Shown: in pieces, positions 1 through 11,024 of the stretch
How positions within the stretch are numbered: the first letter of the stretch is position 1
Layout of the letters: the number at the start of each line of letters is the position of its first letter
DNA from: Psococerastis gibbosa
Taxonomy: Eukaryota > Arthropoda > Insecta > Psocodea > Psocidae
Length of the DNA stretch: 64,000 nt
NCBI GenBank assembly: GCA_963971405.1
Contig: OZ020485.1
Location: 2,046,001-2,110,000 of the forward strand
Direction of reading: 5' to 3'
Made by a program: the position numbers and the translations under genes
Notes under the pieces: generated by a model
The model's database searches: none
What the model was told of the DNA's origin: nothing
Seen by the model: the letters and a program-made list of their open reading frames with translations, nothing else

Positions 1-235
1 TTTCAGTAAGGATAATTACATCAAAAATAATTCCAGTGCCATTAATTAAGAGAAGAAATTCATCTGTGTTCTTTCCTATACTTCTTACATTGTATTGCAC
101 AATTTTTAGGTGCTGGTGAGTAAAAATTTTTAATTCAAATTGATTACCTCTTGTTATTGTTTGGATTGTATCCTCCTTATCATCTAAATTTTCTAGGAAA
201 GTCTGTCCATTCACATCTACGTCACAGTTTGGCAT
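1..235 (-). CDS. LINE ORF2 N-terminus (AP endonuclease start), runs off the left edge
   Basis: An open minus-strand frame starts at an ATG complementary to 233-235 and stays open for 78 codons to the window edge. After about 45 residues it reads LKIVQYNVRSIGKNTDEF and ends with DVIILTE. This is the start of the apurinic-type endonuclease of non-LTR retrotransposons (N-x-RS-I block, then the catalytic Glu of the xLTE block). It lies downstream of an ORF1-like region on the same strand (880-1512), so the two form the 5' part of one LINE of the Jockey/CR1/L2 kind. No break is visible in the part seen. The clade cannot be settled without the reverse transcriptase, which lies outside the window. 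Confidence 0.8.
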   Translation of the reverse strand, partial: MPNCDVDVNGQTFLENLDDKEDTIQTITRGNQFELKIFTHQHLKIVQYNVRSIGKNTDEFLLLINGTGIIFDVIILTE

Positions 236-879
236 AATGGTATGAGATAGTGGGTAAACGAAATATACAGTATATCACATGATCTTAAAACGAGAGAAAA
301 AGAAAAACAGAAAAAAAATTATAACAAGTGAATGTATAGACGGTAGGTTATCTGTACAAAGTTAATTCATTCGAGTTTGTTCTCATGAAACAGAGCATTT
401 TGTGAATACAGCAGTAGCCTATTTTATATAGCCTTGTATATTATAGTATAAATGAAATTAGTTAATTTTTTGTTTCTAAATTATCTAGCCTATGCATCTT
501 CTTATGATCTTAAAAATAAAATTAAAATTTAGTCTTGGATATTAAACAAAATGAAAAAAATGATAGTAGGTATTTGGTACCGGTGAACGAAAGAAAGATA
601 GCTAAGCAACAGACCACGCTTGAATCACGTGGTTATCGGTAGGTACATATTGTATTATGTATTGGCCTGTTGTGGCATTCTCCTACATGAAACTTTATGT
701 TTCTTAAAATCTACGTGCACCATCAATAGTACACTGTACTCTACCGTATTTGTCATTTTCTTCTATTACACATCGCTCTCTTTTCCATTATTTCTTCCTT
801 GGCTTCTTCCGTTTTCTCTTCTTCTCCTTCATTGGAAGTAGTAGTAGTGGTTAGTTACTTCTGCAGTTCTCTTTCTGTG

Positions 880-1620
880 GTTATTGAGTGCTTATTGGTG
901 CCGTTGATAATTATAATACGTCCGCCGTCAGTGTATACTTGGCGAATGCCCCATGTACTTCGCGCTGCTTACAATAGTGACATTCTGTGAGGAGTCAAGG
1001 ATTCTGTTACGACGTATGGAGTACCTTTTAATAGTTTATTTTTTAAGAAGACCTTTACTCTGCTTTGATAACTTACAAACTTGACTATTATGGGTCGGTT
1101 TTTTTTTTCTGGTTCTGATGACAGGGGCCTAATCGATGAGTTGTGTCAATATCGGCTTCGGTGAGTTTAATACTGAGTTTATCCATGACGAACTTTATGA
1201 CTGCATTGGTTTTTCATTAGTTGTTTCAGGTAAACCGTGTATAAGTAGACTGTTTCTTCTAGAGTATTGGAGACAGCTTTCAAGTTTATCATTTGCATCT
1301 TCAGTATTATTTTAAACTTTATCTACTAAATCAAGTACCTTGTTTGTAAAGATTGAGAATTGCTTCTTTAATAGTACTGCCTCCTCGTTCCCGCTTGCCT
1401 CATCCAATCTTTTCTGGAACTCCTTCATCTCCCCTCTTAGTAGGCTCAGCTCAGATTCAAATCTTTTGTCCATTTTTACTTTTAACTTAACACTATTGCA
1501 CCAGGACAACAATAAAAAGACACCACAAAACTCTTAGCTGTCTCAATTATTACTTAAATAAGTAACTACCGAAACTGTAACGGAAAAACAAGTTACTCAT
1601 CCGCCATCTTGGATGCTACT
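880..1620 (-). pseudogene. LINE ORF1 region and 5' end, decayed
   Basis: Read on the minus strand, the element begins near 1620 (GATGGCGGATGAGTAACTTG). An ORF follows with ATG at 1473 that encodes MDKRFESELSLLRGEMKEF, a heptad-rich coiled coil, up to a stop near 1312. Further on, in changed frames, come YSRRNSLLIHGLPE, DTTHRLG and AKYTLTADV-like blocks, which match the RRM-like and C-terminal parts of ORF1p in CR1/L2/Jockey elements. Several frameshifts and stops are present, so ORF1 is dead although the ORF2 start at 1-235 is still open. In the family ORF1p binds the element's RNA. Confidence 0.65.
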
Positions 1621-2557
1621 TCAGTTATTATCTATATATTTCCCTCTTGCAATCAATCGATATCTAGCATGAGCTAAGGGGGGGGGGGGGGTATCGTAGC
1701 GAAATGACAGCGCGGCGCAACTTTAGACATGACTCAGCATAATACGTAATTGAATTGGGGAACTTTGCATCGTGACGTGAATAGACACCGCCCGACAGCT
1801 TCTCCCAACAATTTGTTGTTGGGTCCCGCTCGAATAGGAGCTGCTAAGCATCGCATATTGTCCCCCAGGGAAATGCTAACTTAGCAGCTATTACGGTATT
1901 TTAATTGTGGCAGATTTGTTTGCATCTTGACGTGAATAGACACCATTCTCCACCAGCCTTTACTACAATATTTATTGAGTCTGCAATGGTGTGAAACAAT
2001 TGGTTGGTTAGGTGATGCATATTGTGAGCACATTGTCTAAAAAGAAAAGAAAGAACATGTGGTTATTTTCCACTGGGCGAATTTCGAATTATCTTAGAAT
2101 TAATTGAATCTAGTTATGGCCACTTAGTTGAGGTTTCCTCTTTACTCACTTACTCGTAGTCAGGGCGACCCCGAATATGCACTTCTTACCGAATTGGCTT
2201 ATTTTGTAAGCAAAGAATGAGCGACCAAATTATTTAATTCCTCCTTCCACAGACTAAAGATATATGAATATGGCCATATGAAAACCTTACGCAGTAAAGT
2301 TACACATTTGCTCCCCTAAAAAAAAAAACCCGATTAAGGGCGGATTCTACTACTCATCCAATAAAGCACTATGTACGCATACCAACAACTTAAATAGAAA
2401 TCACGAAATATGAGGGTTAATAATAAATAGAAATCACGAAATATGAGGGTTAATAAAATTGGATTGCAGTTTTTTCTATAATCCATCATAGGACATTATT
2501 AATTACGCTTAATAGTAGGCTACTCCTAGTGTTAGTGTAAGCTGAAGAGTTGAACCG
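1621..2557. other. No gene seen; short tandem and dispersed duplications
   Basis: No coding signal. It holds a G-run near 1679-1691, a perfect two-copy 33-bp tandem duplication at 2391-2456, and two copies of a short segment containing TGACGTGAATAGACACC at about 1773 and 1928. Confidence 0.6.
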
Positions 2558-2561
2558 TTAA

Positions 2562-2920
2562 GAGAATATGCTACGTACAAAATTGGCCACCTAAATTAAA
2601 TAAAATACCTACTTTTCATTTTTTATTTCATTAACTCCGCAAGTTATTAAAAATTTGGCTCATGTAATCGGGTATTTTTACTTTTCGGTTTTGTAGTTTT
2701 ACCAAAAATCCCAGATTGGATTGCGCGAAATTTTAGTCCCGTCTGGTTTTTATGAAAGAACCAAAAATTTAATATTTCCTATTAGATGATGCATGAAGTA
2801 GTCCTCTACAACTTACATGAGCCAAATCTTTAATAACTTGCTTTGTTAATTAAATAAAAAATAAAAAGTCAATAAAAACATCAAATTTTGGGGTGCTAAT
2901 TTTCTACGCAGCATGTCCTC
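2562..2920. mobile_element. TTAA-type non-autonomous DNA element, copy 1 (element A)
   Basis: The left end TTAAGAGAATATGCTACGT (TTAA at 2558-2561) and the right end GCAGCATGTCCTC are inverted versions of one another and match the ends of a second copy at 11025-12290. The interior is AT-rich and non-coding. The right-hand TTAA is incomplete because the Gypsy LTR begins immediately after it. A TTAA target is known for piggyBac-like and some Sola elements; the superfamily is not proven here. Confidence 0.7.
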
Positions 2921-2924
2921 TTAG

Positions 2925-3345
2925 GTATGCACACAATGCACGCGCCAACCAAGGACACACAACCCCCGTTCATAAGGGGCAGCTCAGGTATCTGCACATC
3001 GGACTCCACCACTCGCGACCCCTCTAGAACAGTCCTCTGTACTTAGCTTATGGACATGGAAGTCTCCATCCTGTTCTAGCGAAGAAATGATATTTCCAGT
3101 AATTTCCAGTTGCTTCCAGATTTTTCTACAGGCTTTTATAAACGCTGAGAGAGGGTGTGCAGTCAGTCAGTGCAATTCGGTCAATCTTAACGTTAGTTTC
3201 TCGTAGTAATCTATTTTGTATATTCAATCGGTTTTGTTGTGTTGTGTTGGATAAATACATTCTCGTCTCGATATTATTATTTCGCGTGTTGTTTATCGTC
3301 CCGTGCTTCAGAACATTATCATTGTAGTGCAACCTATCCGCTACA
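2925..3345 (+). repeat. 5' LTR of the Gypsy/CsRn1-like element
   Basis: Matches 6874-7294 almost base for base over about 421 bp. It ends in CGCTACA directly before the primer-binding site. Confidence 0.9.
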
Positions 3346-6300
3346 TAATTGGTGACCCTGTTAAACGAATATACCGTGCGCGTTAATATCAACATTATGG
3401 ACGATAATACTGCAATCGCACCTTGTCTGTCGGGAATTTCCCTCAGCGCCCGCATCCCGAGTTTTTGGCGCGACCGGCCTACGTTATGGTTCGCCCAATT
3501 CGAAGCTGTCATCGGACCTTCAAAACCGTCGGACGAGAGCCAATTTCAACTGGTCATCGCATGGAGCAACTACAAAAGAAAATCGATGATCTCACTCTAG
3601 AACGTTCACGAGACAGATCACGCGACCGCGTTCAGCACTACCCAAGAAATCGTTCAAGATCCGACAGCAACAGATCGAACCAGCAAAACACACTATGTTA
3701 CTACCACCGTCGATTTGGTACTCAGGCACGTAAATGCACCCTTCCGTGCTCTTTCAAGCAGGGAAAAGCGAACCAGCAACTTGCGTAGAGACGACCGAAG
3801 TTGCTGGGAAGTCCTGTCGTCTCTGCATCCGGGACAAGTGCTCAGGTGAACCATTCCTTATCGACAGCGGAGCAGGAATTTCAGTCTTAGCCACCAAGGC
3901 ATTAGCACCTCAACCATCGCCATACGTACTCTATGCTGCGAACAAGACTAAAATTCACACCTACGGTACGGTAACGATACAACTTGACCTCGGTCTACGA
4001 AGAGTATTCCAATGGACCTTCGTTCGAGCAGCAGTATCTCAATCAATTATCGGCGCTGACTTCTTACAACATTTTCGGCTTATGCTTGACGTTCATGTAC
4101 GACGGCTTATTGATAGCCTCACTGGACTCAGCACACCCGCCTCACTTTTAGCTGCTAACTCTGTCCTACTGGACACAATAGACCGCTCATCTCCTTACGC
4201 TGACATACTTCAAGAATTCTCCAGCATCACACGACCGTTCAATTTCAACACCAAACCCACACACTCCGTCGTACACCATCTGGAGACCACAGGACCACCA
4301 TTATCTTGCAAAGCACGACCGATTCCGCTCAAGTTTTATCAACTGGCGAAAGCCGAATTCCAAAAAATGCTGGACTTAGGCATTTGCCGACCTTCAAGTA
4401 GTGCCTGGGCCAGCCCACTCCACATCGAAGAAAAACGGCGAAATACGTCCATGCGGAGACTTCAAACGGCTCAATGCTGTGACTCAGCCTGACAGATATC
4501 CACTCCCGCGACTCACTGACATCCAGTACATTCTTCACGGCAAAACCGTCTTCAGCCATATCGACCTCGCTAGAGCTTACCACAATATCCCAATGGCTAC
4601 TCAAGACATCGAGAAGACAGTTATCATCACACCATTTGGTTTGTTCGAATTTCCTCGCATGCCATTCGGCCTTCGTAATGCTGCACAGACCTTTCAACGA
4701 TTTCTCGATAACATTTTCCGTGACCTGGATTACGTATTTTGCTATATTGACGACTTGCTAATCGCATCAACTCCAGAAAACCACAGCGAACACCTACGGG
4801 AGGTATTCAGACGTCTACAGCACAATAACATCACAATTAACGTCGATAAGTGTCAACTCGGACAATCAGCACTAACCTTCTTAGGCTACCACGTTGACAC
4901 TGAAGGCATTCGTCCACCTACCGACACAGTAAAAGCTATGCACGAATTTCCCCGTCCAACAACAATTTCGGAGTTACGACGCTTTCTGGGAGCTATTAAT
5001 TTCTTCCGATCATGCTTACCACACGCTGCCGAGCATCAAGCTTGCCTTTACAAACTACTCTAGGGTAAGAAGAAACGTGACCGATCACCCATTGCCTGGG
5101 ATGACCAAACCAATAGCGCCTTCCTCAAATGCCGAACAGCATTAGCCGAAGCTGCTACTCTCGCGCATCCCGTCCCTGACGCCGAACTACGGCTCATGAC
5201 CGACGCCTCACTGACGTGTGTCGGAGCAACGCTACTTCGAATGGTCAACGGCAAACCTCAGCCACTCAGTTTCTTCTCTAAGTGTCGTTCACCAGCGCAG
5301 CAAAAGTATTCAACTTTCGACCGTGAACTACTAGCCATCCGTCTGGCTGTAGAACACTTTCGACGACTAGTTGAAGGACGCAGCTTCTCTATTCTGACTG
5401 ACCACAAGCCGCTGACTTTCGCTTTCACCGACCCTTCATCGCCAAGCGAAACTCCTAGACGCCAGCACTACTTAGACTACATTTCTCAATTCACTACCGA
5501 TATCAGGCACGTCGATGGACCCGACAACCCGGTTGCTGACTCTCTGTCACGGATAGCTGCAATCAGTTGCCCATCAAGTCTCGACTACGCTGCCATAGCA
5601 AAAGCTCAATCTACTAACACAGAACTCACAGAACTGCGCAAGAACAGCAAGTACTCATTTCTCTCAATCACTCTCCCTGATGCCACTGCACCTGTTACTT
5701 GTGAAGTTTCTTCAGGCCGCGCTCGTCCTTACATACCTGAACAATTTCGTTGTTCCGCTTTCTCTTCGATTCACAATCTGAGCCACCCTGGAACACGTAA
5801 TACTCGAAGGACAGTCGCTTCACGATTCTTTTGGCCATGACCTGGCCAGGACCTGGGAGACTGGACCCGTGCTTGCGATGCTTGTCAACGTTCAAAAATT
5901 CATAAGCACACCAAGCCACCTCTTGGCACATTTGCTGCAGCCGAACGCTTTGAACATGTGCATCTTGACATTGTCGGACCGCTTCCTTTATGCCAAGGTC
6001 ATCAGTACCTTCTCACATGCATTGACCGTGCAACTCGCTGGCCGGAAGCTATTCCTCTAACAAATATTACTGCAGTCACTGTCGCAGAAGCATTCTACAA
6101 TCACTGGATTGCAAGATTCAGTTGTCCCCTAAGGTTAACTACAGACCAGGGTCGACAGTTCGAATCCACACTATTCAATCGACTAGCGCAATTACTTGGC
6201 TGCAACAGCATCCGCACAACTCCATACCATCCACAATCCAATGGAGTAATCGAACGCTGGCATCGATGCCTCAAATCTGCTCTCACAGCTCACCTTACCG

Positions 6301-6857
6301 ACAATTGGATGCAAAATCGACCCACTGTATTGCTCGGACTACGTTCAATGATGAATGATTCTGGCACTACTCCTTCACAACTGGTTTACGGTACAGAACT
6401 TCGCCTACCTGGTGACTTCTTCACACCACCAACCAGCATCCAAGAGCCAGCAGAATACTTACAAGCCCTACGTAACTCAATTACGCAAACATCACCATCA
6501 TTTTCCAGCCACAGAAGACCATCATTATTTATACCAAAGGACTTGGCTACTTGTTCCCACGTTTACGTCAGGAATGACTTGGTTCAAAAACCGCTCTCTC
6601 CTGCGTACTCCGGACCTTACGCTGTCATAGACCGACAACAGCACGCCTACAAGCTGCAATTCCACGGACGACAGACCTATATTACCATCGAACGCCTCAA
6701 GCCCGCTTATATGTTGCCTTCCGACTCCACTCCAACAACAACAACAACAGCTCAAGCACCTTCACCTGCTGCTATGACACCAACGCAGCAGCCTGCTCAA
6801 CCTACCTCCAGATTTGGCCGACTTCTGCGTCCTACCGTTCGCTTCGCCTTCCCTTAG
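3345..6857 (+). pseudogene. gag-pol region of the Gypsy/CsRn1-like element (fossil)
   Basis: Parts in order: gag remnant with a CHCC-type zinc knuckle (CYYHRRFG, about 3690-3760); aspartic protease with LIDSGAGIS (about 3855); reverse transcriptase with DLARAYHNIP and the active-site YIDDLL (about 4260-4900); RNase H with TDASL and LTDHKPL (about 5190-5560); integrase with a zinc-binding start, HLDIVGPLP and HPQSNGVIERWHR (about 5780-6300), and a C-terminal tail to 6857. The block wording fits the CsRn1 group of Ty3/Gypsy. The copy is not intact; a handful of breaks are present. Confidence 0.85.
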
Positions 6858-6873
6858 GGGGGAGCTGTGTGCC

Positions 6874-7294
6874 GTATGCACACAATGCACGCGCCAACCA
6901 AGGACACACAACCCCCGTTCATAAGGGGCAGCTCAGGTATCTGCACATCGGACTCCACCACTCGCGACCCCTCTAGAACAGTCCTCTGTACTTAGCTTAT
7001 GGACATGGAAGTCTCCATCCTGTTCTAGCGAAGAAATGATATTTCCAGTAATTTCCAGTTGCTTCCAGATTTTTCTACGGGCTTTTATAAACGCTGAGAG
7101 AGGGTGTGCAGTCAGTCAGTGCAATTCGGTCAATCTTAACGTTAGTTTCTCGTAGTAATCTATTTTGTATATTCAATCGGTTTTGTTGTGTTGTGTTGGA
7201 TAAATACATTCTCGTCTCGATATTATTATTTCGCGTGTTGTTTATCGTCCCGTGCTTCAGAACATTATCATTGTAGTGCAACCTATCCGCTACA
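6874..7294 (+). repeat. 3' LTR of the Gypsy/CsRn1-like element
   Basis: Second copy of the sequence at 2925-3345, preceded by the purine-rich tract AGGGGGGAGC. The full LTR probably begins a few bases earlier at a TGTG, since LTRs usually start with TG and end with CA. Confidence 0.9.
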
Positions 7295-8214
7295 CTGCCA
7301 AGGATCATCCTTAAGCAGCATGCCTGTATTCTGTCTAACTTTTTAATCTGGGTGTTGCCAGCTGAAGCATAAATGCAGGCCCCATAGTCCATCGTCGCAC
7401 GCACAGTGCCGCGGTAATAGGTCATGGCAGTTTTGGGGTCAGCCCCCCAGTGAGCGTTCGTTATCGACCGCAAAATGTTCATGTGCTTTTCACACTTAAC
7501 TATAATTTGGTCAATCTGACTGTTCCAAGACAAACGCTTTGTTAGATTTAGCCCCAAAAACTTAATGTTTTCAACTACATTAAGAGACATGCCTCCTAAA
7601 TTAATTTTAGATCCTTGGTATGGGAGTCTTCTCCTTCTGGTGAAAACGCAAACTTCTGTTTTAACTGGAGAGATGCTAAGACCTATTTCATTAAGATGTG
7701 CTTTCAAATTTTTTATAGTTTGGTCAAGTTCTGAGATAGCATCTCCCCAGTTATCACATGTGTTGTAAACACATACGTCATCGGCGTATGTTATCATTTT
7801 TACCTTAGACGTCATCACCGACTCAATGCGAGCAATGTAACTTATAATATAAATAAAATTGTGCTTAAAATTGATCCTTGTGGCAAACCGTGGCCCGTCA
7901 CACGTGGGCCGTGTAGCTGACCATTTATTCTGACTGAAATATTTCTTTCCCAGATGAGCGATATTAAGTGGTATGCTACCTGCGGGTGTAGACCTATGTC
8001 CAACAGAATTTTATAAAGAATAGAGAGGTTGACATTGTCATAGGCAGACTCTATATCCAAGAATACAGCGACAGTCGTTTCGTTGCGGGTGAAACCTAAT
8101 AAAATATCTAAGGTTAGAATATTTATTGCGTCTATTGTCGACAGTTTTTTTTCGAAAGCCAAACTGGTTCTCTGGTAAAATATGATTTCGTTCGGTCCAC
8201 CATTATTATTATTA
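7295..8214 (-). pseudogene. LINE reverse transcriptase fragment (FxDD/YADD type)
   Basis: Minus-strand coding in two frames. The first (8234-7842) has LDIESAYDNVNLSILY and GHGLPQGSILS, RT blocks A and B; the second (7829-7295) has MITYADDVCVY, the catalytic block, and continues through the thumb to LDRIQACCLRMILGS, where the Gypsy LTR begins. One frameshift near 7845 separates the two parts. Both ends are missing: the upstream end borders a Helitron-like repeat after a short ATT run, and the 3' end is cut by the LTR. The wording fits the Jockey/I/R1 side of the LINE tree; the exact clade is uncertain. Confidence 0.8.
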
Positions 8215-8290
8215 ACTATGAAATTACACATCATTTCTATCTACTAATTTATAAATTGGAAAGCATGTTCGAGTAAGCTCGGACCGGTTC
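8215..8290 (-). repeat. Terminal fragment of Helitron-like repeat B
   Basis: Carries the B end: ATTTATAAATTGGAAAGCATG, then a hairpin (CGAGT-AA-GCTCG) and GACCGGTTC. The LINE at 7295-8214 begins inside it, so the LINE came later. Confidence 0.65.
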
Positions 8291-8785
8291 TTTATTTTAT
8301 TTTTATTTTTAGTGTAGGGAAAATTGTTACAGGTCTTCTTGTATGGCCTTATAATTATTGTGTTTAAATTGTTTTTTAAATGCTCACTTACTTGCTTGCT
8401 ATCTCCTCCACTTTTACTGCGCCCCCTCATGGAGGGTCGGCGACACGACAGCAACGTTTCCCCACAGTCCTGTTCTGTGATTCCTCGGTTGAGAGTCCCA
8501 AACTTCTTATATTATATCTCCGGCCATCTTCCTTCCCAGTGTAAGAATAACTAAATTTACATAAGTTCCAAATAAAAATGTATTTATCGTAAATAATTGA
8601 TATCGGTTAATGAAATTTCTTTGTGAAAAATGTTCGACCTCCCTGGTGGTCTTCTTCCTTGTATCTCCCGGTCCATTACTCTTTTGACGGATTTGTCAGT
8701 CCACCGCCGCCTGGGCCCTGGGACGACTGGACTGTCCGGGCAAGATTCCCGATGTTGTCAATGGGTTGTTGGTGATGTGTTTCAG
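8291..8785. other. No gene seen; intron or upstream sequence of the dpr-like gene
   Basis: No further Ig exon could be read here. The last bases TTGGTGATGTGTTTCAG form the acceptor of the first dpr-like exon. Confidence 0.5.
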
Positions 8786-8920
8786 GTGTCGACGGGGACG
8801 GGGATCATGTCGCACTTCGTGAACGTTCACATCGTCGTGCCGGAAGCGTTCATCGTCGGCTCGCAGGAGCACCACGTCGACATCGGCAGTGCCATTAGTC
8901 TCGTCTGCATGATAGAGAAG
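8786..8920 (+). CDS. dpr-family Ig protein, exon for the start of Ig domain 2
   Basis: A 45-codon phase-0 exon between the acceptor TTTCAG and the donor GTAATATT. It encodes VSTGTGIMSHFVNVHIVVPE and then EAFIVGSQEHHVDIGSAISLVCMIEK. This is the interdomain strand plus strands A to B of the second Ig domain of a dpr protein; the Cys of SLVC is the first Ig cysteine. In flies dpr proteins are neuronal surface proteins that pair with DIP proteins to set synaptic specificity. The VSTGTG(I)MSHFVN start is like the dpr1-dpr5 branch, but I do not assign a number. The first Ig domain and the signal peptide must lie to the left of the window or in unrecognised exons. Confidence 0.85.
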
Positions 8921-9274
8921 GTAATATTCTTCAATATACAGGTGTCACTCCCAATCTAGAGAAACACGCTCCATTCTCCACTCAACTTCATCTAAAAAAA
9001 TATTCGGCATGAATTCAAATAGGTTGGGATCACTTATTAGAATCACCAGTGAATGCTCCTATTCAATGCCTTTGCTTAGTTAGATGATTTTAAACAAGTT
9101 TTACTTGTGTATTATACAACAGTGGGGACGTTTGGGGCTTAGATAACTGCAATCGAGGTGAATATCTTTGCCGATAAGCATGCTGATTGGGTTTTTGAGG
9201 CTTCCTCAACTCAACATGACTTTACAAGTACCTAGTGCCATATTTAGACTGTATATATATGTGTGTGTGTGCAG
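8921..9274 (+). other. Intron between the two dpr-like exons
   Basis: A 354-bp GT-AG intron. It ends in a (TA)n/(GT)n tract at 9251-9271 that serves as an unusual pyrimidine-poor acceptor ending TGTGCAG. Confidence 0.75.
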
Positions 9275-9488
9275 AGCCCGGTGCCGCCGCAGTACGTCTT
9301 CTGGTACCACAACCACCGCATGATCAACTACGACACAGCGCGGGGTGGCATCTCCGTCGAGACCAACCCCGGGCCAAAGACGCAGAGCCACCTCATCATT
9401 CGGGACGCGGTCGACTCTGACTCAGGCAATTACACGTGTAGCGCGTCCAACACAGAACCAGCCTCAATATTCGTCTTTGTGTCTGAAG
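9275..9488 (+). CDS. dpr-family Ig protein, exon for the rest of Ig domain 2
   Basis: A 214-bp exon (71 codons plus one base, ending in phase 1, as is usual for an Ig-domain boundary) between TGTGTGCAG and the donor GTAAGCTG. It encodes SPVPPQYVFWYHNHRMINYD, with the Ig-core Trp, then RGGISVETNPGPKTQSHLII, then DSGNYTCSASNTEPASIFVF with the Y-x-C motif and second cysteine. The NTEPAS-xxVFVS ending is a hallmark of the family. ETNPGP recalls a viral 2A motif but is a variant of the family's own loop (see findings). The membrane anchor exon was not found downstream in this window. Confidence 0.88.
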
Positions 9489-9812
9489 GTAAGCTGAAGC
9501 TCACCATGCACACTTGACAAGTCAGACGACGATAAAAACCAATTCACCCCTCCATCTTTCCGGTCTGCATATTTTACACAAAACAGTGCAATTAATGTGG
9601 TACGTTGCTTGGTTAATGATAAATGGCAAACGCATAATTATTTTCGTAGATAAGAGCACTTGGGATACGGAATAACTTGTATAGAAAGAAACCGAAGGAT
9701 ATCATACGAAATTGATGGCGGGTGAGATGAGTGGTGGTGTCGATCGATGTCAGCCCCATCGCAGTCTGATATTTTTGTCCGTTAACCCTTCACCAGCCCC
9801 CGCCCCCACCCC
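9489..9812 (+). other. No gene seen; presumed dpr intron
   Basis: No exon recognised. Ends in a C-rich tract (CCCGCCCCCACC) that borders the tandem duplication. Confidence 0.5.
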
Positions 9813-10268
9813 CGCCCCGGCCTCCTCAACTGTTCATACTCATTTGCATGTTAGGGGGCAACTAAATTCACTTGCTTTACTAATTATGAAAAGGACTAAA
9901 TATTATATTCGATAACGTTCCTACGGTGCCGACGGTCATCATTAGCTCTTACAATACGATACATTAGAGCTGGATCAGTTCAACTGTAAAGACCAGAATT
10001 GATCCGTCAAAAAGTCAGTTTTCGTTTTCGTACCCACCTCCGCCCCGGCCTCCTCAACTGTTCATACTCATTTGCATGTTAGGGGGCAACTAAATTCACT
10101 TGCTTTACTAATTATGAAAAGGACTAAATATTATATTCGATAACGTTCCTACGGTGCCGACGGTCATCATTAGCTCTTACAATACGATACATTAGAGCTG
10201 GATCAGTTCAACTGTAAAGACCAGAATTGATCCGTCAAAAAGTCAGTTTTCGTTTTCGTACCCACCTC
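9813..10268. repeat. Perfect 228-bp tandem duplication
   Basis: Copy 1 is 9813-10040 and copy 2 is 10041-10268; I see no difference between them. Both begin CGCCCCGGCCTCCTCAAC. It is non-coding and probably lies in an intron or 3' region of the dpr-like gene. Confidence 0.9.
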
Positions 10269-10980
10269 CGCCTCTGTACCAGCACTAACAATTTTAAGTT
10301 ACTGTATAACAATATGAGAAAGTACCGATATAACACCGAGTTGACAAGTCGCTAAGGAATACTGCACAGCACCACCATCTCCCAATGTATGGCAATAAAA
10401 AGACAAAAGAAAATTTGCCTAAGGAGATTTTTTAACCCAAACGCAAAACACCAAAGGGACTTTGATTTTTATGGAGGTTTTAGGTATCGATGAATCCATA
10501 ATTCCCGACAACATACGGCCAGTTATTATAGGTCAAACCCGATTTTCACTGGATTATCAGGGTATTACAACAGCTGTCGATACAAATTGGTTTCCGTAAA
10601 AATAACAAATGGGTCAGTTAAACAAACATCAGATCCCATTTTAATACGACCATATTCAAACATTGAATCAACGGTCACTTAATTAAAAATATATCGTGTA
10701 CAGCAGTGTATACATCAAATAATCACCAATTTCATTTTACTTTCCCAATGAATTTATTGTAGTTTAAGAAATGGAACTGGAATGGTCATTAGTTTTAGGT
10801 AGGCTTTAGTGTATTTTACAAGACGACCGTAAAATGACACATGGCGTAGACAAATATATATAGTAGTTTCATATCGAGGGAGAAGCAGGAAAGAGCGAAG
10901 AGTTGATAGTTCGTGTCTCACATTTCCTGCTTTTCCTGGCCATACTTGAGACTTCAAAAGGAATGAACGACAAAGAAAGG
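10269..10980. other. No gene or clear repeat seen
   Basis: AT-rich sequence without a supported ORF, splice pattern or repeat end. Confidence 0.5.
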
Positions 10981-11024
10981 TTGTGTTTGTTTTCCAACGC
11001 TTGCTTTCAGCATTTCTGCTTTAA
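10981..11024 (-). repeat. Interspersed repeat C, left piece, split by element A
   Basis: The segment GCTTTCAGCATTTCTGCTTTAA is the reverse complement of a stretch in the uninterrupted repeat C copy at about 25752-25790. It resumes at 12291 after element A, with TTAA on both sides. Confidence 0.75.

Larger units (their letters stand above)
2925..7294 (+). mobile_element. Gypsy-type LTR retrotransposon, CsRn1-like, recent copy
   Basis: A roughly 4.4-kb element with two LTRs of about 421 bp. Just inside the 5' LTR is TGGTGACCC, the start of a primer-binding site complementary to tRNA-Trp, which is known for the CsRn1 group. The coding part shows a gag-like zinc knuckle of the unusual C-x2-H-x9-C-x3-C kind, then protease, reverse transcriptase, RNase H and integrase in Gypsy order, and a short purine-rich tract before the 3' LTR. 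The LTRs are almost identical, so the insertion is recent, but the copy is broken in a handful of places and its gag part is short. The two outer flanks belong to different repeats (element A on the left, a LINE on the right) and no target duplication is visible. Confidence 0.9.

Noticed and set aside
3126-3512. Minus-strand ORFs across the LTRs and LINE/LTR junction (also 7075-7818)
   Set aside because: They are chance open frames of the LTR; the apparent fusion of LINE and LTR frames has no coding meaning.
9340-9380. VETNPGP as a functional 2A peptide
   Set aside because: The essential Asp is Ser, no fitting upstream helix, and skipping would cut inside an Ig domain; kept only as a curiosity.
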